Below, one piece after another: positions 1 to 11,500 of a stretch of DNA of 64,000 nt. Under the pieces are notes generated by a model. It saw only the letters and a list, made by a program, of their open reading frames with translations, had not been told where the DNA came from and did no database searches. Positions within the stretch are counted from its first letter, which is position 1. Every line of letters starts with the position of its first letter. The DNA lies in the NCBI GenBank assembly GCA_001953115.1, contig LSSL01002404.1:1-64000 (forward strand), in the 5' to 3' direction. The translations under genes and the position numbers were made by a program. This DNA comes from Smittium mucronatum (taxonomy: Eukaryota; Kickxellomycota; Harpellomycetes; Harpellales; Legeriomycetaceae).

Positions 1-26
1 AAAAAAAAAAAAAAAAAAAAAAAAAA
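1..26. repeat. Poly(A) run at the window edge
   Basis: The window opens with 26 consecutive A residues. It could be the tail of a retroposed copy lying to the left, a plain homopolymer, or a contig-edge artefact. The bases before it are not visible, so the three cannot be separated. Confidence 0.6.
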
Positions 27-713
27 CATTGAATCTTATGAAATTATAATATTTGGCCGTTATGCGCGATAATTTTTTTTCATTTGTATTGATTTTTAGT
101 CTTAATAATTAATAATATTGGTCAGAATAACTTTTTAAATTAACCAAAAATTATACTCGTTGTTTAAATTTTAGCAAGAAAAAATAACGTTCAAACTTTA
201 TCTTTTAATCTTCATTAATATTTCTATCTATTTTAGATTAATTTTTTAAAAAAACATATATAGTTCTAAGGAATTTAATTGCGAGTTATAATAGCCAGAT
301 TTTGATCCATTAAAAAATAATTTTTTGATCAAGAAAATGAAAGCATTTAATTTTTTTCATATGGAGGTCATATTATATTTTATTTGCTTATTATTTTAAG
401 ATTAATTGATATTATATGATGGGGTGGTAATATTAAGTATTACCGTCTTTTATTTGATAACACAATCTAACTTTCAAAAAATCAACTAAAACTTTTTTAA
501 AAAATAAGTGATAGTAAAAAAATAGGAATATTTGTCGTAAGTACCGAATATAAAATTATTATCATCTTTAGCGAAGGCAATAAGAACCGATGGTTGGAAC
601 TTAATATGGCCATCACTTTTTATAATATCAATTAATTTTCACCCTAAAGGGCTCTATTAATCTTGCATTATACTTCAGGGGGTTTTCGTATTAATTAAAT
701 CTATATTTAGTAT
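27..713. other. Spacer left of the first DIRS-like relic
   Basis: AT-rich sequence without a supported gene. It may contain the terminal repeat of the adjacent DIRS-like element, whose recombinase frame ends at 714, but I see no matching repeat inside the window. Confidence 0.5.
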
Positions 714-1699
714 CTAATCTGTCATATTTAACTTTTTACTGTTATTTAAACTACAATACATATCAAAAATATCATATTTTGACCAAAATTTATCTGATAC
801 TTTGTTATAGGTCGGAGCTTCTGAAATGGTCGCTAGTGTCGCACCAATCGATCTTTTCTTGTGGATAGACATTTTTGGAGTCTTTTCTATTAACCCTGAT
901 AAAGAGTTTATATTTATAGCAATTCTTTCTACTGATAATCTCTTGATATTATCTTTAATTTATCTAAATATTCAGTTAACTAAGATAATATATTGCTAGT
1001 ATGAGGAGTTGGGCACAATTTTGTAAAATTTTTATCCTTATATACAAAGTATACCTTTACTGGATAAATTATTGGATTTGGGTGTCTGCTTATATCACAA
1101 GTAGGTTCAGTGGACTTAACGTTGTTGTTTTCCTTCGTTGATACAGTTAAAAACATAAAAATTCCATTAAATATGGTGTTATCAGTATCATAAATTTTGT
1201 TTATATCGCTAGGATGCATGTATCCTCAAATCGCTAATAATCAGCATGTCTTGGCTGTCGGATTTTTAATTTAAAATTCTTGATTATTGCTCCATTTATT
1301 CAATACAGATATTATCAGAGATATATCTATATTTAATCCGATAAATGATCTTATTTAGTCCTCATCTAACGTTAATAAAAAAATCCTTGAGAAAATGCGA
1401 GTTTTCAAAGATATTCTTTTCGGTAACCACACATACCATTGTAGAATTTTACGACCTGTGGTATTCACACTTAGATTTTTGGATATAAATATATGTGTCA
1501 GGAAGTTTACTATGTATCTTGCTTGTATTGGTACTGATAGGATTTTATTAATATTCCAATTCAAAAATTTCTGTTGAATTGGATCATACCTCTGCCTCCT
1601 TTTCATCTTTCTTTGATTTTTTACTATAATTTCAATGAAATTATCGGACAGAACTTGCATGTGGAGGATACTCCGATAATTTTTCATGCAATCAGACAC
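714..1699 (-). pseudogene. Tyrosine recombinase relic of DIRS-like element 1
   Basis: Three pieces in different frames can be lined up. 1699-1355 is an N-terminal SAM-like block (RRQRYDPIQQKFLNW, then VNFLTHIF and LSVNT). 1219-980 is a middle block (MHPSDINKI, CPTPH). About 900-714 is the catalytic C-terminus (RSIGATLA, FWSKYDIF). Comparable recombinases integrate circular DIRS intermediates without target duplications. Frame breaks between the pieces show it is not functional. Confidence 0.65.
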
Positions 1700-2428
1700 C
1701 AGCGTTTGTTTTTCGATGGCGGATACTTTCCAACTTTTGGATCTGGAACCGCCGATGTTTCATTGTAGATGCAGCGGCTGTTTGACTGAAAGTTTCTGTA
1801 ATTCTGTAAAAAAAAATCTATATAATCCATAATTGCGCTACTAATATCAGAGTTATTCTATTTATGTGTATCTTTTTTATTAACTGTGGTATTAAATCCC
1901 ATGTGGGACAGTAGTAGTAGTTGTTCCATCTCAACCAATTTTAAAGTTATATATTTCCGACCCACTACTTTGTTTACCGAATAATAGCTGTATTACGGTT
2001 CCATTTTTTGTAATTATTTGTTCCAAATCATTCCAAATCATGAATAAAATTCTGTAAATATATTTATTCGTACGCGTGGTTAGATAGGAAACACTCTGTT
2101 TGTGCTATAACCCAAACCGGGAAGTTTGTACGGATTAATACTTATGATAAGTTTGTCACTTAAAAGCGAGTGTTTGCCCTGAGACAGTGCCCTCAAATCC
2201 GCTCTGAAATCTCTAATATACTGGGGGAGATATTGCCACCATTTTTCTTGACATTTTCAAAAGTGGTATTATTGTTGGAATAAATTATACCAAGAGTTTA
2301 ACTAAAATACAAAACTTGAGAGCATAAAATACTGCCAGTGGCTTTTTTCCCTTCATTTTCATCTAAATATGTGCAAGTTTCCACAAGCTGGAATAGAAGC
2401 GGGGGCCCAAATTTATCACCCATGCCAT

Positions 2429-2716
2429 TTAGCTGGCATCTGTAAATATCTCAAACTCTGGGGGTTTGGGTAGTAACTGTTTCCAATCACATCTTGTTAG
2501 TTGATTTTTCCAAAATAGTTGTTTCTGTATCGCGGATTCTATAAGTGACACTGTTGACGTACAATATTTCACCTTCGATATATGGTGACTCTTCAACTCT
2601 AGAATTTTAATCAGAATCATGATTCCAAGCATAAAAGCATTAGAAATTGCTTTAGCTTTCCATATGAAGCTTGGCAGGCACCTCAACGCCATCTGAATGA
2701 CTTTAAATATTTTCAA
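2429..2716 (-). pseudogene. RT thumb to RNase H junction of element 1
   Basis: This 95-codon open stretch carries the RT connection region (SFIWKAKAISNA, equivalent to the SFIGKAQA-type block) and ends in PPEFEIFTDAS, the first acidic motif of RNase H. Relic 2 has the equivalent PDTLELKIFTDA near 27370. Beyond it the frame breaks. Confidence 0.65.
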
Positions 2717-3959
2717 AGCTTCCCTTCTGAGGTCCCTGGACTGGATGAAGGGGTATTGAGTGTCATAGCATTTGTGTAGATGAACATAACGAGATGAGCT
2801 ATAGATTGATATTAGTGATTATATATCTCTACATCTTGATTATTTATTCCATTTCTAATGGTTTCGAGTAAATCTGATTCATATATTCTGATCACTTTCC
2901 TTTGGGTTCTCATAAAATCACCCAATTAGGCTGACATTCTTATGCCTTTTTTCCGTGCTTATTTCATTATTGAGCATATAACCTTGGTAAGCGTTTAATG
3001 GCTTAGAGAAATGCCAAAAAAGAAGGCTTTAAACTAGAATTTTCGGCCGTCCCAATAGAATCTCATATACTTCTTTCACAATATGTTTATTAGTATTTTA
3101 ATTAACTTATCTTCGATGTGCAAAGATGTATTGCAGTAATTTCTCCTTATGGTGCAACAGATAGATTTCAGAGATTCAATATTGAATTTATTCTGTTACA
3201 CGTGTTTGATGGGGCTTATCAAGATCATTATTGGTATAAACCCCCACTTATTGTTTGGAATTGCGAAAATATTACTTTAAATACTGGTTCTATTGCTTTA
3301 CTTCCTCGATGAAGTTCCTTTTTAGTAAATTTTCCACTTCATCTGTAAGTACGTACCACGCTTCGGGCTCATTTTACCAAGATTTATGATTGTTTTCATG
3401 GTTATTTTCTGTTCTCCAGGGTACTAAAACTCCCCAAAGGATATCACCGTCTTCATTTTTGGTCATTTGAAGCCTTTTTTGTGATGCAGGATGGTATTGG
3501 ACTGCAAAAAGATGCCCAAGTTTCCCTAAATACGGAAATAATTTTTCTGTTCACCTCGGAATACATAGTGTCTGGTTTCAGATTCCTAAACTGTATCCCG
3601 ACGCTTTTCTCGAGATTTAATGGAATAATTTGTTATAATTCAGCTTTTACGAGCATGAATTAAAATTATGACGCGGACCCTTGCAGGGATGGGAGGGGGG
3701 GGTTAGAAAATCTCTATTAAGACCCCCTCTAGTGAAATTTTGCTTGGTATATATGGTTTTTAGGATCGAAAACTGGAACTGCGGCTTTGGGAACTTGTAT
3801 AGCAGCAGAATTGCTGCTGATACTTCCTTGGTGTCCTTTTTGATGGCGTTGAAGAAAGGGATTTGGGATTTTTGAGATTTTCTCCGGTTTTTTGCTGACC
3901 AAAAGCGCATCAAGCTTTTTTAATCAATAAGAGGTTTTAATTATGATCCTGTTAGATGC

Positions 3960-4593
3960 ACAAGTTTTTCTAGATAATCAATTACTCTAAGAAGGTTGTC
4001 TATGTGACATTGAGTTACGGAAGAAGTGATGTCAGACAATAAGGTTCTCATCATATTCGCAAATAGTAAGTTTTGATTGTTATAAATAAACCAGAGATTT
4101 TCTGGATTATCCAATGTAAGTATAAATCAATTTTTCTAGTAATTTGTACCCATGCTGCTTGTATCATGTGTAAGGCAGTATCAACCTTTCTCACTCCCGC
4201 TGAAGCTGAATCGTTCAGTATGGAAGGCTGGTAGTTTATAGAACTACTTAATGAGGATAATTATACCGCGTGCTTTCTTTCTTCTTCCTTCAGTGGAGTA
4301 CGGAAAAAGTCATCTTCTACCGAAGAAAGAGCTTCGATAAACTCCGGATAGACATGAAGATCTGCTTTTGGAGCCTTTTTGGTTACGAATAGGTCCTCAT
4401 CAACGATTTGGGTGTATTTTTCACGTAAAAACTGTTTTACAATTGCGTTAAATTCATTAAGTTTCGCTTCAATGTCTTCAGTTATCCTTTTGTTTAATTT
4501 TTTTTGAATTATAAAGAAACCCCATCTTTTAATGTGGTAGATTACCTTTGCAATAGAAAAAAGCGATAAGGACGAAATATTCGGTACTTTCAA
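3960..4593 (-). pseudogene. Gag-like ORF1 relic of element 1
   Basis: The open stretch 4593-4261 contains a block reading DLFVTKKAP, then EFIEALSSVEDDFFRTPLKEEE. After a stop it continues as YQPSILNDSAS..VDTALHMIQ. Relic 2 has the parallel HFLTTRAP, ELIEG..IEDDLFRTL.MEEE, YQPPPLKDSES..ADTNLH, so the two copies descend from one Gag. Its role in the living element would be packaging RNA; this copy is interrupted. Confidence 0.6.
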
Positions 4594-4605
4594 CGAATAT
4601 TGCTA

Positions 4606-4614
4606 TTTTTTTAG
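4606..4614. repeat. 9-bp target duplication TTTTTTTAG, copy 1
   Basis: Seven T then AG, directly left of the GGGGAAATTAC terminus of element A. The identical nonamer recurs at 6680-6688 and 8130-8138, one at each element border. Confidence 0.7.
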
Positions 4615-4897
4615 GGGGAAATTACAAAAATAGACACACTTTTGAAAATAATATCAAAAGTAGACAAAATTAAAAATATCTCCTAAAGTGGCTTGATTTA
4701 ATCGATTGATTAATTATACCGCGAATAAAAATTGATATCTAATCTTGGGATTATTATTTGATAATTCAAGCGAATCAATATGATTTAGTTTTTTATATTG
4801 AATTTAATTTTCCCATCTCACTACACGTAGAAAAAATACCTATTTACTTTCATTTTGGATGTTAATTTATAGAAATATACATTGAATAGAAAAATTT
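4615..4897 (+). repeat. Left terminal inverted repeat of element A
   Basis: Pairs with about 6372-6679 read in reverse. Shared blocks include AAAAATAGACA, TAATCGATTGATTAATTATA and CATCTCACTACACGTAGAAA. Similarity fades after GAATAGAAAAAT near 4897. Confidence 0.8.
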
Positions 4898-6371
4898 CAA
4901 ACGAAATGTTAATGTAAAGGAAGTAAACTGGAGATATTTAACAAAATCAGAGGATTATCTTGATATAATCGATATTTTAATAGTTTTGATTTCGAATTTA
5001 TTATTACTTATAACCCCCACTGGCTACACGTTATATCTAGAGTGAATTTAGGCTATATAAAGTCAAAATAGATTTTTTTTAAAAATTAACTATTGTTTTC
5101 TGGTTTCATTATATTCAAATTTGAATCAGCTTATGGATCCTAATTTTATTTTCTATGAAGTCCAATTTATCATATTCTTGAAATGTGATAGAAGCATATA
5201 AAAATAATCACTTACAAAAAAATATCCTAATCCTTTGAGAAAAATATAAATGATATTTCCAATACTTATAAAGCATAATATATCACTAGAAAATCTATGT
5301 GTTAAAAATAGCAATAAAAATTTCGAAGAACTGTTAAAATATTTAACTGTTATTTAATGCTCAAGAAACATATATACATATATATATAAACTAAAATTAA
5401 TTCTGAAATTTATAATTGGAGTATAAGATTTAATTTACTATTATTATTTGACGCTTCTTATTTTAAATGGATCCCTCATTACATATTATCTAAAAAGAAG
5501 CTCTTCTAATTACATATAATCTTATTTATTATTAAGGGTTTACATATTGCTTTTATATTTCTCGATCATAAATACAGATTTTATACCTAAATTTGATCAA
5601 AAGTATAATTCATAATGTAAAAAAAGATTTTCATATTATTACTGTGGATCAAATTTTGTTTTTAATCTCTATATTTGATTAGATATTAGATAAAGTGATA
5701 TGAATGAGCTCGATGTATATTATATGGGGGTCGATTTTTTTAAAGAAAATTCAACATCGTAACCACCTCAAAACTTAATCTTGTTTAAAATGAGCATATA
5801 TTTATATTTTAAGAAGACGAGCTTTTGATCTTTATGTATAAATTTTCGGAAATCAAAATGTCTTTTTCATCTCACCCGCTTGAATTTACAAGAATCCTTG
5901 GTTATCAAATGAATTAGAGTTATTATTTAGCGTGTAATATAAGTTTATGATCAAGAAGGTTTTATGCTATTTAAATCCATGAAAATTGAAATTTATCGTC
6001 TTAAATCACTTTTTGGTTTATATGAAGTTTCAAGTTTTATTTGATTATACAGAAGAATTTTTTTTTTGAAAGCTACCCCTACGTACTCCACAAACATCAG
6101 ATTTGATGGTTATTATTTTGAAACACTTAAATACAAGCTTTAACCATGAAATATAGTTTTATGTTTTTTATTCGGGAAAAAAAGTTTTAAAAGCGTTTGC
6201 TAAATTATTTTTCTTAATTTGAAATAATATATTCAGTAGATTTCTAATGAAAGTTAAATATTTGTAACTAAACTTCAATAAAATCCTGGTTTGGGAATAT
6301 TCAAAAATAAATGGAAAATCAAACCCTATATTTCTATTGAGGGCTAGATTCAGTATTAATTTCGGCTCGGT

Positions 6372-6679
6372 ATTTTTCTATCCAATTATATTTCTATAAA
6401 TTAACATCTAAAATGAAAGTAACTAGGGATTTTTTCTACGTGTAGTGAGATGGGCAAATTAAATTCAATATAAAAAATTAAAGCATATTGATTCACTTGA
6501 ATTATCAAATAATAAGCCCAAGATTATATATCAATTTTTATTCGCCGTATAATTAATCAATCGATTAAATCAAACCGCTTTAGGAAATATTTTTAATTTT
6601 GTCTACTTTTCTGTTATTTTCAAAAGTGTCTATTTTTTCAATTATTTTGGAAAATCTGTCTATTTTTGCAAATATCCCC
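6372..6679 (-). repeat. Right terminal inverted repeat of element A
   Basis: Reverse complement of the left arm with scattered substitutions and a few small indels. The outer end reads GCAAATATCCCC on the plus strand, directly before the second TTTTTTTAG. Confidence 0.8.
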
Positions 6680-6688
6680 TTTTTTTAG
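6680..6688. repeat. 9-bp target duplication TTTTTTTAG, copy 2 (shared)
   Basis: This nonamer is at once the right duplication of element A and the left duplication of element B, which is why the two elements sit exactly 9 bp apart. Confidence 0.7.
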
Positions 6689-6820
6689 GATTAAATATTA
6701 AAAATATACTAATTTATTTCAAAATCGCTTAAATTTATTGAAAAAATACTAAATTAGCCAAAAGCATACTAGTTTTTCTAAACCAATACAATATTGATGT
6801 TACACAGGGCGTAATTTCGC
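6689..6820 (+). repeat. Left terminal inverted repeat of element B
   Basis: Matches 7998-8129 in reverse. The strongest shared blocks are CGCTTAAATTTATTGAAAA, CCAAAAGCATACTA and CCAATACAATATTGATGTTA. Confidence 0.8.
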
Positions 6821-7060
6821 ATAGATGTTTGCTAAAAATATAATAATTTTCAACGAATAATTTCTTGAATACAAACTGATTACCCTTGTGTTTCATATAT
6901 ATTTTTTGGACTAAAAATAAAAATACTATGCTTAAATACTAATGATGGATTCAATTTTATAATCAAACTAATTAAAAAATCGGTCAAAAGCATTACATTT
7001 TATGAATTTTGGAATATATTTAAAAGTAATAGTTAAAATGAACCAAAAAATATAGCGAAC

Positions 7061-7245
7061 AATTCCTCTTCAACCTTTCAACTCAACAAAATCCTAACCC
7101 TACCCTCCCCTCTCACACTTGTTTACTTGAACTCCCCTACTCTCTTTGTATTGGTCTTATATTCCTTATTTCCCAACCTTATCCCCTCTTGATAACCTCA
7201 CCTCTACTCATTCCCACCCCCACGTTTTACCGACTAATCTTACAC
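7061..7245. other. C/T-rich tract inside element B
   Basis: About 185 bp with a strong pyrimidine bias on the plus strand and far more C than the surroundings. No gene, RNA fold or unit repeat is evident. A short CCTAACCCTACCC at about 7089 is not a telomere array. Confidence 0.5.
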
Positions 7246-7689
7246 TACGCATATTTTGTCTATTGAAAGATTATTTTATACACTAAAAATGAAAAAAAAT
7301 ATTAACATATTTAGCTTGTTTTTGTTAAGTAATATTTGTAGTAGTCAAAATAAAAATTGTTTAATGATATTTAATGAAAGGTTAACGTTTTTGTATCTTT
7401 CTTTTTATATAAATCATACCTGCTATAGCGTATTGTTTGCAAATACTTATGATTTAGTAGCTATAGTTATTATGGTTATAAGTTTTTGGAGTAATCACGA
7501 ATACTTCCTAAAGATATTTATCTAGCTCACTCTAAAACTTGAGTTTCGATATTAGATTTAATAAATTACACTCTGCTCTGCATTTATAATTGCACTTTTA
7601 AGATTTTTAATTAGCTCATCTTTCAAAATAATGATGATAGTGAATGGATAAAGAGTATGTAGCTTTACATTCGCAAAAATAATGGCGCT

Positions 7690-7857
7690 ATGTTTATTTT
7701 TATATAAATTATATAAAGCTATTTTTTTATTTTTATATAAATTATATATAGCTATTTTTTTATTTTTATATAAATTATATATAGCTATTTTTTTATTTTT
7801 ATATAAATTATATATAGCTATTTTTTTATTTTTATATAAATTATATATAGCTATTTT
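7690..7857. repeat. 33-bp minisatellite, about five copies
   Basis: Five near-identical head-to-tail units contain TTATATAAATTATATATAGC-type sequence followed by a T run. Because 33 is divisible by three, the array also reads as a repeating 11-residue peptide, but nothing supports real coding. The near-perfect identity suggests recent expansion. Confidence 0.85.
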
Positions 7858-7997
7858 TTATTATTATTAAAAACAACTATCTTTTTTGCTTTTAAAATTT
7901 AACCTTTGTAGATTTTCAATATTCTAACAAAATAAGAATCGATTTTATAGCTTGAAATGTGAAAGGAATAGTTAGCATATTTTTAGTAAATTTATTG

Positions 7998-8129
7998 GCA
8001 AAATTACGCCTTGTGTAACATCAATATTGTATTGGTTTAGGAAAATTAGTATGCTTTTGGTTAATTTATTATATTTTCAATAAATTTAAGCGATTTCAAA
8101 ACAAATTAGTATATTTTTATTATCTTACC
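7998..8129 (-). repeat. Right terminal inverted repeat of element B
   Basis: Reverse complement of the left arm. The outer end reads ATTATCTTACC on the plus strand, immediately followed by TTTTTTTAG. Confidence 0.8.
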
Positions 8130-8138
8130 TTTTTTTAG
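8130..8138. repeat. 9-bp target duplication TTTTTTTAG, copy 3
   Basis: Right border of element B. The next base is T, whereas copies 1 and 2 are followed by G, so the identity stops at nine bases. Confidence 0.7.
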
Positions 8139-8540
8139 TATCACTAATTTTCAAAAGAAGTTTTAATTGGTTTTTTGAAAGCTCGATTGTGTTATCTAAT
8201 AAAAAAAGGCAACACTTAATATGACCACACCCTGAAGTTTAATGAAAATGAAATGAAAAATATAGCCTAAGCCGAAATAGCCTATCAAAAAATAAAACAG
8301 GTATAATAAATGTGTTTATTTTAGCCAGATTTAGAAGTTTTCCAAAGCTCGTCTATTTTCTCCTCGTGCCGGCAGATTAATTCTTGAAGAATCAAATTTA
8401 GGTTATCTGATTGGAACTTAGCGAAAAGGACGAATTAGTATATAATAAACAAGTCACACCAATAAAAGAAATGGGGCTTTAAACTTCAAAAACAACTTTT
8501 GATGTTTCTCTCCTTTGTTGCAACAAATATATTGAACAGA
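8139..8540. other. Upstream region of SPC7
   Basis: About 400 bp before the SPC7 start codon. It presumably holds the promoter and 5' leader. I see no clear element that decides a start site. Confidence 0.4.
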
Positions 8541-11500
8541 ATGGATGAGGATTCTGAAAATTTTAACGAAAACAAGAGAAAATCTCTAAACAAAAGGGTG
8601 AGCTTTGCTCCGAATGCATTCGTCAAGTAACCACACACAACTATCTTTTTCATCTCAATTAGCCCATCTTTCAATAAAATTGTAATGCTTTTAGTTCCCT
8701 AAAATATCCCAATCTTATCTACAATTAGATACATTCAAAAACCATCTAGCTCTAACATTTCAGAGAGTTCAAGCGCTAAAAAGGCAAAAAGAAATTCTCT
8801 ATTACCTAATGACCCCACTTCTCAATCACAGAATGAGAATTTCACCGATCTTTCAAGTATAAATGAACTTGATTACGATTCTCATCTTCAAAAAAAAATA
8901 AGTTCACACGGAGAGAAGTAAGTTTTTGCCTTTTTTTTCCATTTATTTTTGAGTTTCTTTTCATCTAATCCCATTTTTATTATTTTATAATTAGCTCATC
9001 AATTATAAAAGATTCATATTTATCCAGCGAAAGCTTCGATTCCAAATTCAATCACAGGTATATTAAAATACTTGAATTGTTATCTTTGTACGAGTTATCT
9101 TTTTACCATCTTTTTCCTTAGTCGCAGTTTCGAAGAAGAGGTTAAATTTCGTTCTGAAGATTCATCTGGATTTTCTATAGGATCTGATTCTAATATTTCT
9201 TTTAATGTTGAAGGTTTATATTTTATATTTTGTCTATTGAATGAACACAGCTCATTTCTTTTTTATCAATGCCTTAATTTATCTTCTTGTTCATAGAGCC
9301 CTTGATTTTAACCAATTCCAAGATTTCTACCGAGATTAACTGTAGTGATAGCGACATTGATAGTGATGTAGATGTTGATGAATATGATGTCACTCAATCG
9401 ATCGATATGGATTTGACTGGTGTTGTAAATAACTCCTCATTTTCCCTTGAACCTGTCGAAAATCCCCATTCTATTCAGATTGAATCCACTAAATTCAATA
9501 AAATCAATTCTAATCCAGTCCAAGAAAATTTTCGTTTTTCCAATTCTTCTGAAATCCCTGATTCGACTTCTCATCACTCTTTTAATCTGTCTTTAATGCA
9601 TGATGTAAATAGCGAAGGTAAAAATATTAATTACATCAATTTATTCCGATTTCAAAAATAAAAAAAAACACATTTTAAACCTATAGATGAAGAAAACGGA
9701 CACGTTATTCCCGAATTTAGTCTTCTTAATGAAATTTTAAATTTCGGAAAAATTCAAGAAAACGGTAAATGTTTTTTACTTTTTTTTATTTTCTGTGATA
9801 TTTTTTTATTCAATTTATAAACCCGACCAAAATTTTGTGTTATAAACCAAATTTCAAATTCTTTATTTTATTACGGCAATAACCCAGTTTCTATAGATTC
9901 TTCTACAGAAGGAAAAATAGTTCCTTCATCATCAAGCCAACCTCTACTATCAAAAGACTTTCTTTCAGAGTCCAAAGAAAAAGAAAAAGGTGAAGAAGAA
10001 GAAGATGATGATGATTACGATGAGGATGAAACCGAACAGGTTGATATGACATTATCTTTTACAGTTGACAAAGATCTAGCTATTTTAAGAAATTCTGCTG
10101 AAGATCATTCTGTGTCTGATTCTAGTAAAAATTTCGAAAATGACCTCCACAACTTTAAAAACGATTTTTCAGAAAAATCACCGATTAAAGATCAGAATAA
10201 TTTGCAACCGATGAAGTCAATAAGCTTTTCAAATGCTTCTACAGATATTATAACCCCTAATACTTTAGATTACTCATTCAATGAGAAAGCTGAAAATATA
10301 TCCACATCACCCAAAACCCACTTTTCATCCAATCTTTCATGGGAAAACTTATGCCACTTAATTCACTTTGAAGGATTTTCAATTTTGAAAGATTTATCTT
10401 TTCCATTGCTTAAAGATTTATCAACACCCTCAAGTGATTCTATTAGCAGTCAGATTGTGTTAAACCCCAGCTATTATTTTAATTTTATCTGTAAACCTCA
10501 GCTAGAATATTATAAGTCAAGATCCCTTTATATGGATCAGGAGATATCTCTTTTAAATTCCAGTTGGAAAAAAAAGTCCGAAAATTTTTACCTAGATACC
10601 CCTATTTCGGTCTCTAACTTACTAGAAAATAACGGATCCTTCTCTGAAAAAAATACAGTAATATTTCTTTAACTTATTGAATATATTTTATTTCTCAATT
10701 ATTAAAACTTCGTTTACAATAGACTTCTCTTGGAAATTTCTTTGAAGCAGAATTCGATGGCTGTTCATCTGCTATCCAGGCTGATGAGGATATCCATTTC
10801 TTGGCTGTTTCAGACCAGCTTAATAACAGCCTCATAGAAATATGCAAGGTTATACCTTATATTTTCATATTCCTTTCCCAATCTCTCTACAATTATACTT
10901 ACCCCTTTTTTAGGATTCTCAAACTTTAAAAGAAATAAATTCATCCCTCAACTCTGAAATATTATCCAAAAAATCTATGCTGCTTGAAAAAAACAATGTT
11001 CTGGTCGAACTTAATCTCATGTATTTTTATATAATTATACCAAATTTTCAAAATTTTCATCACCTCTGATAAAAATAGGATCGATGAACGAAAATCGAAA
11101 TACGTTAATGAGCTGGAATCTGAGAAGAGAAAACTTGAATCTCTGAGGTGAGTATGATAATTTATATCAGCATGCAACCTTATATCTTTACTTATATTTT
11201 CATTTTTTATAGAATCAAACTTCAAACTCTCCATCAAGCGAAAAATGAAATAAATCGGAAAAAAAGTCATCTATCAATGCTCTATAAAGATTCCAGAGAA
11301 TCCCATTTATTTTTCCAAGAGGCAAGTAAAAAATTTAAAAAAAAATAATAATTCCTAACTTGGGTAATGATCTAAATTCCTCTAGGAAATAAATAAACTC
11401 CAAGAATTAAACAGTAATACTGAGACAATTACCCAACCCGATGCTTTGGAGTTGCACGGTAGGAATTTATTATTCTTTTCTTTATTATTTATGTATTTAT

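Larger units (their letters stand above)
714..4605 (-). mobile_element. Degenerate DIRS-like retroelement 1 (Gag, RT, RNase H, tyrosine recombinase)
   Basis: Reading the minus strand from right to left gives a Gag-like stretch (about 4593-3650), RT (about 3400-2560), RNase H starting with FTDAS near 2430, and a tyrosine recombinase (about 1700-714). This order defines DIRS-type retroelements. The frame is broken by many stops and shifts. The recombinase end keeps a KKRSIGATLA-like block holding the candidate catalytic arginine, followed by FWSKYDIFDMY, and ends in TAG at 714. The RT palm block with the YxDD motif is missing: sequence passes straight from the palm area to the RDLRREA block near 2740. 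Its Gag is recognisably related to that of relic 2. Its right side abuts the inserted element at 4606. It is dead; the exact outer ends are not resolved. Confidence 0.75.
4615..6679. mobile_element. Non-autonomous long-TIR DNA transposon A (MULE-like), 2065 bp
   Basis: Terminal inverted repeats of about 285 bp (left about 4615-4897, right about 6372-6679, roughly 90% alike by eye) enclose about 1.5 kb of AT-rich sequence with no open frame over 60 codons. The termini begin GGGGAAATTAC (left) and, reversed, GGGGATATTTGC (right). The flanks carry the 9-bp direct repeat TTTTTTTAG. Long TIRs with a 9-bp duplication are the signature of Mutator-like elements; the family assignment is inference because no transposase is present. 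The T-rich target makes the exact duplication length slightly uncertain. Confidence 0.7.
6689..8129. mobile_element. Non-autonomous TIR DNA transposon B (MULE-like), 1441 bp
   Basis: Inverted repeats of about 130 bp (left 6689-6820, right 7998-8129, about 90% alike apart from the outermost 10 bp) bound this element. The ends read GATTAAATATTAAAAATATAC and, reversed, GGTAAGATAATAAAAATATAC. They are unrelated to the arms of element A. The interior has no convincing gene. It contains a C/T-rich tract (7061-7245) and a 33-bp minisatellite (7690-7857). The flanking 9-mers at 6680 and 8130 are identical, which again fits a Mutator-like mechanism; this is inferred from structure only. Confidence 0.65.

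Noticed and set aside
3118..3312. Plus-strand frames inside the DIRS-like relics (also 27319-27594, 28446-28889, 29392-29703)
   Set aside because: They are antisense shadows; the minus strand shows the Gag/RT/RNase H motifs.
7682..7870. 62-codon open frame with a repeating 11-residue peptide
   Set aside because: It is the translation of a 33-bp minisatellite; the period is divisible by three, so it stays open by arithmetic, not selection.
6696..8122. TA target duplication (mariner-type) for element B
   Set aside because: TA dinucleotides exist near the arms, but extending the arms outward to 6689 and 8129 keeps partial inverted similarity and meets an exact 9-bp repeat. The longer match is preferred.
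8764..8917. Acceptor at 8763 (TTTCAG) for SPC7 exon 2
   Set aside because: It gives a stop within a few codons after exon 1. The upstream acceptor at 8748-8749 keeps the frame.
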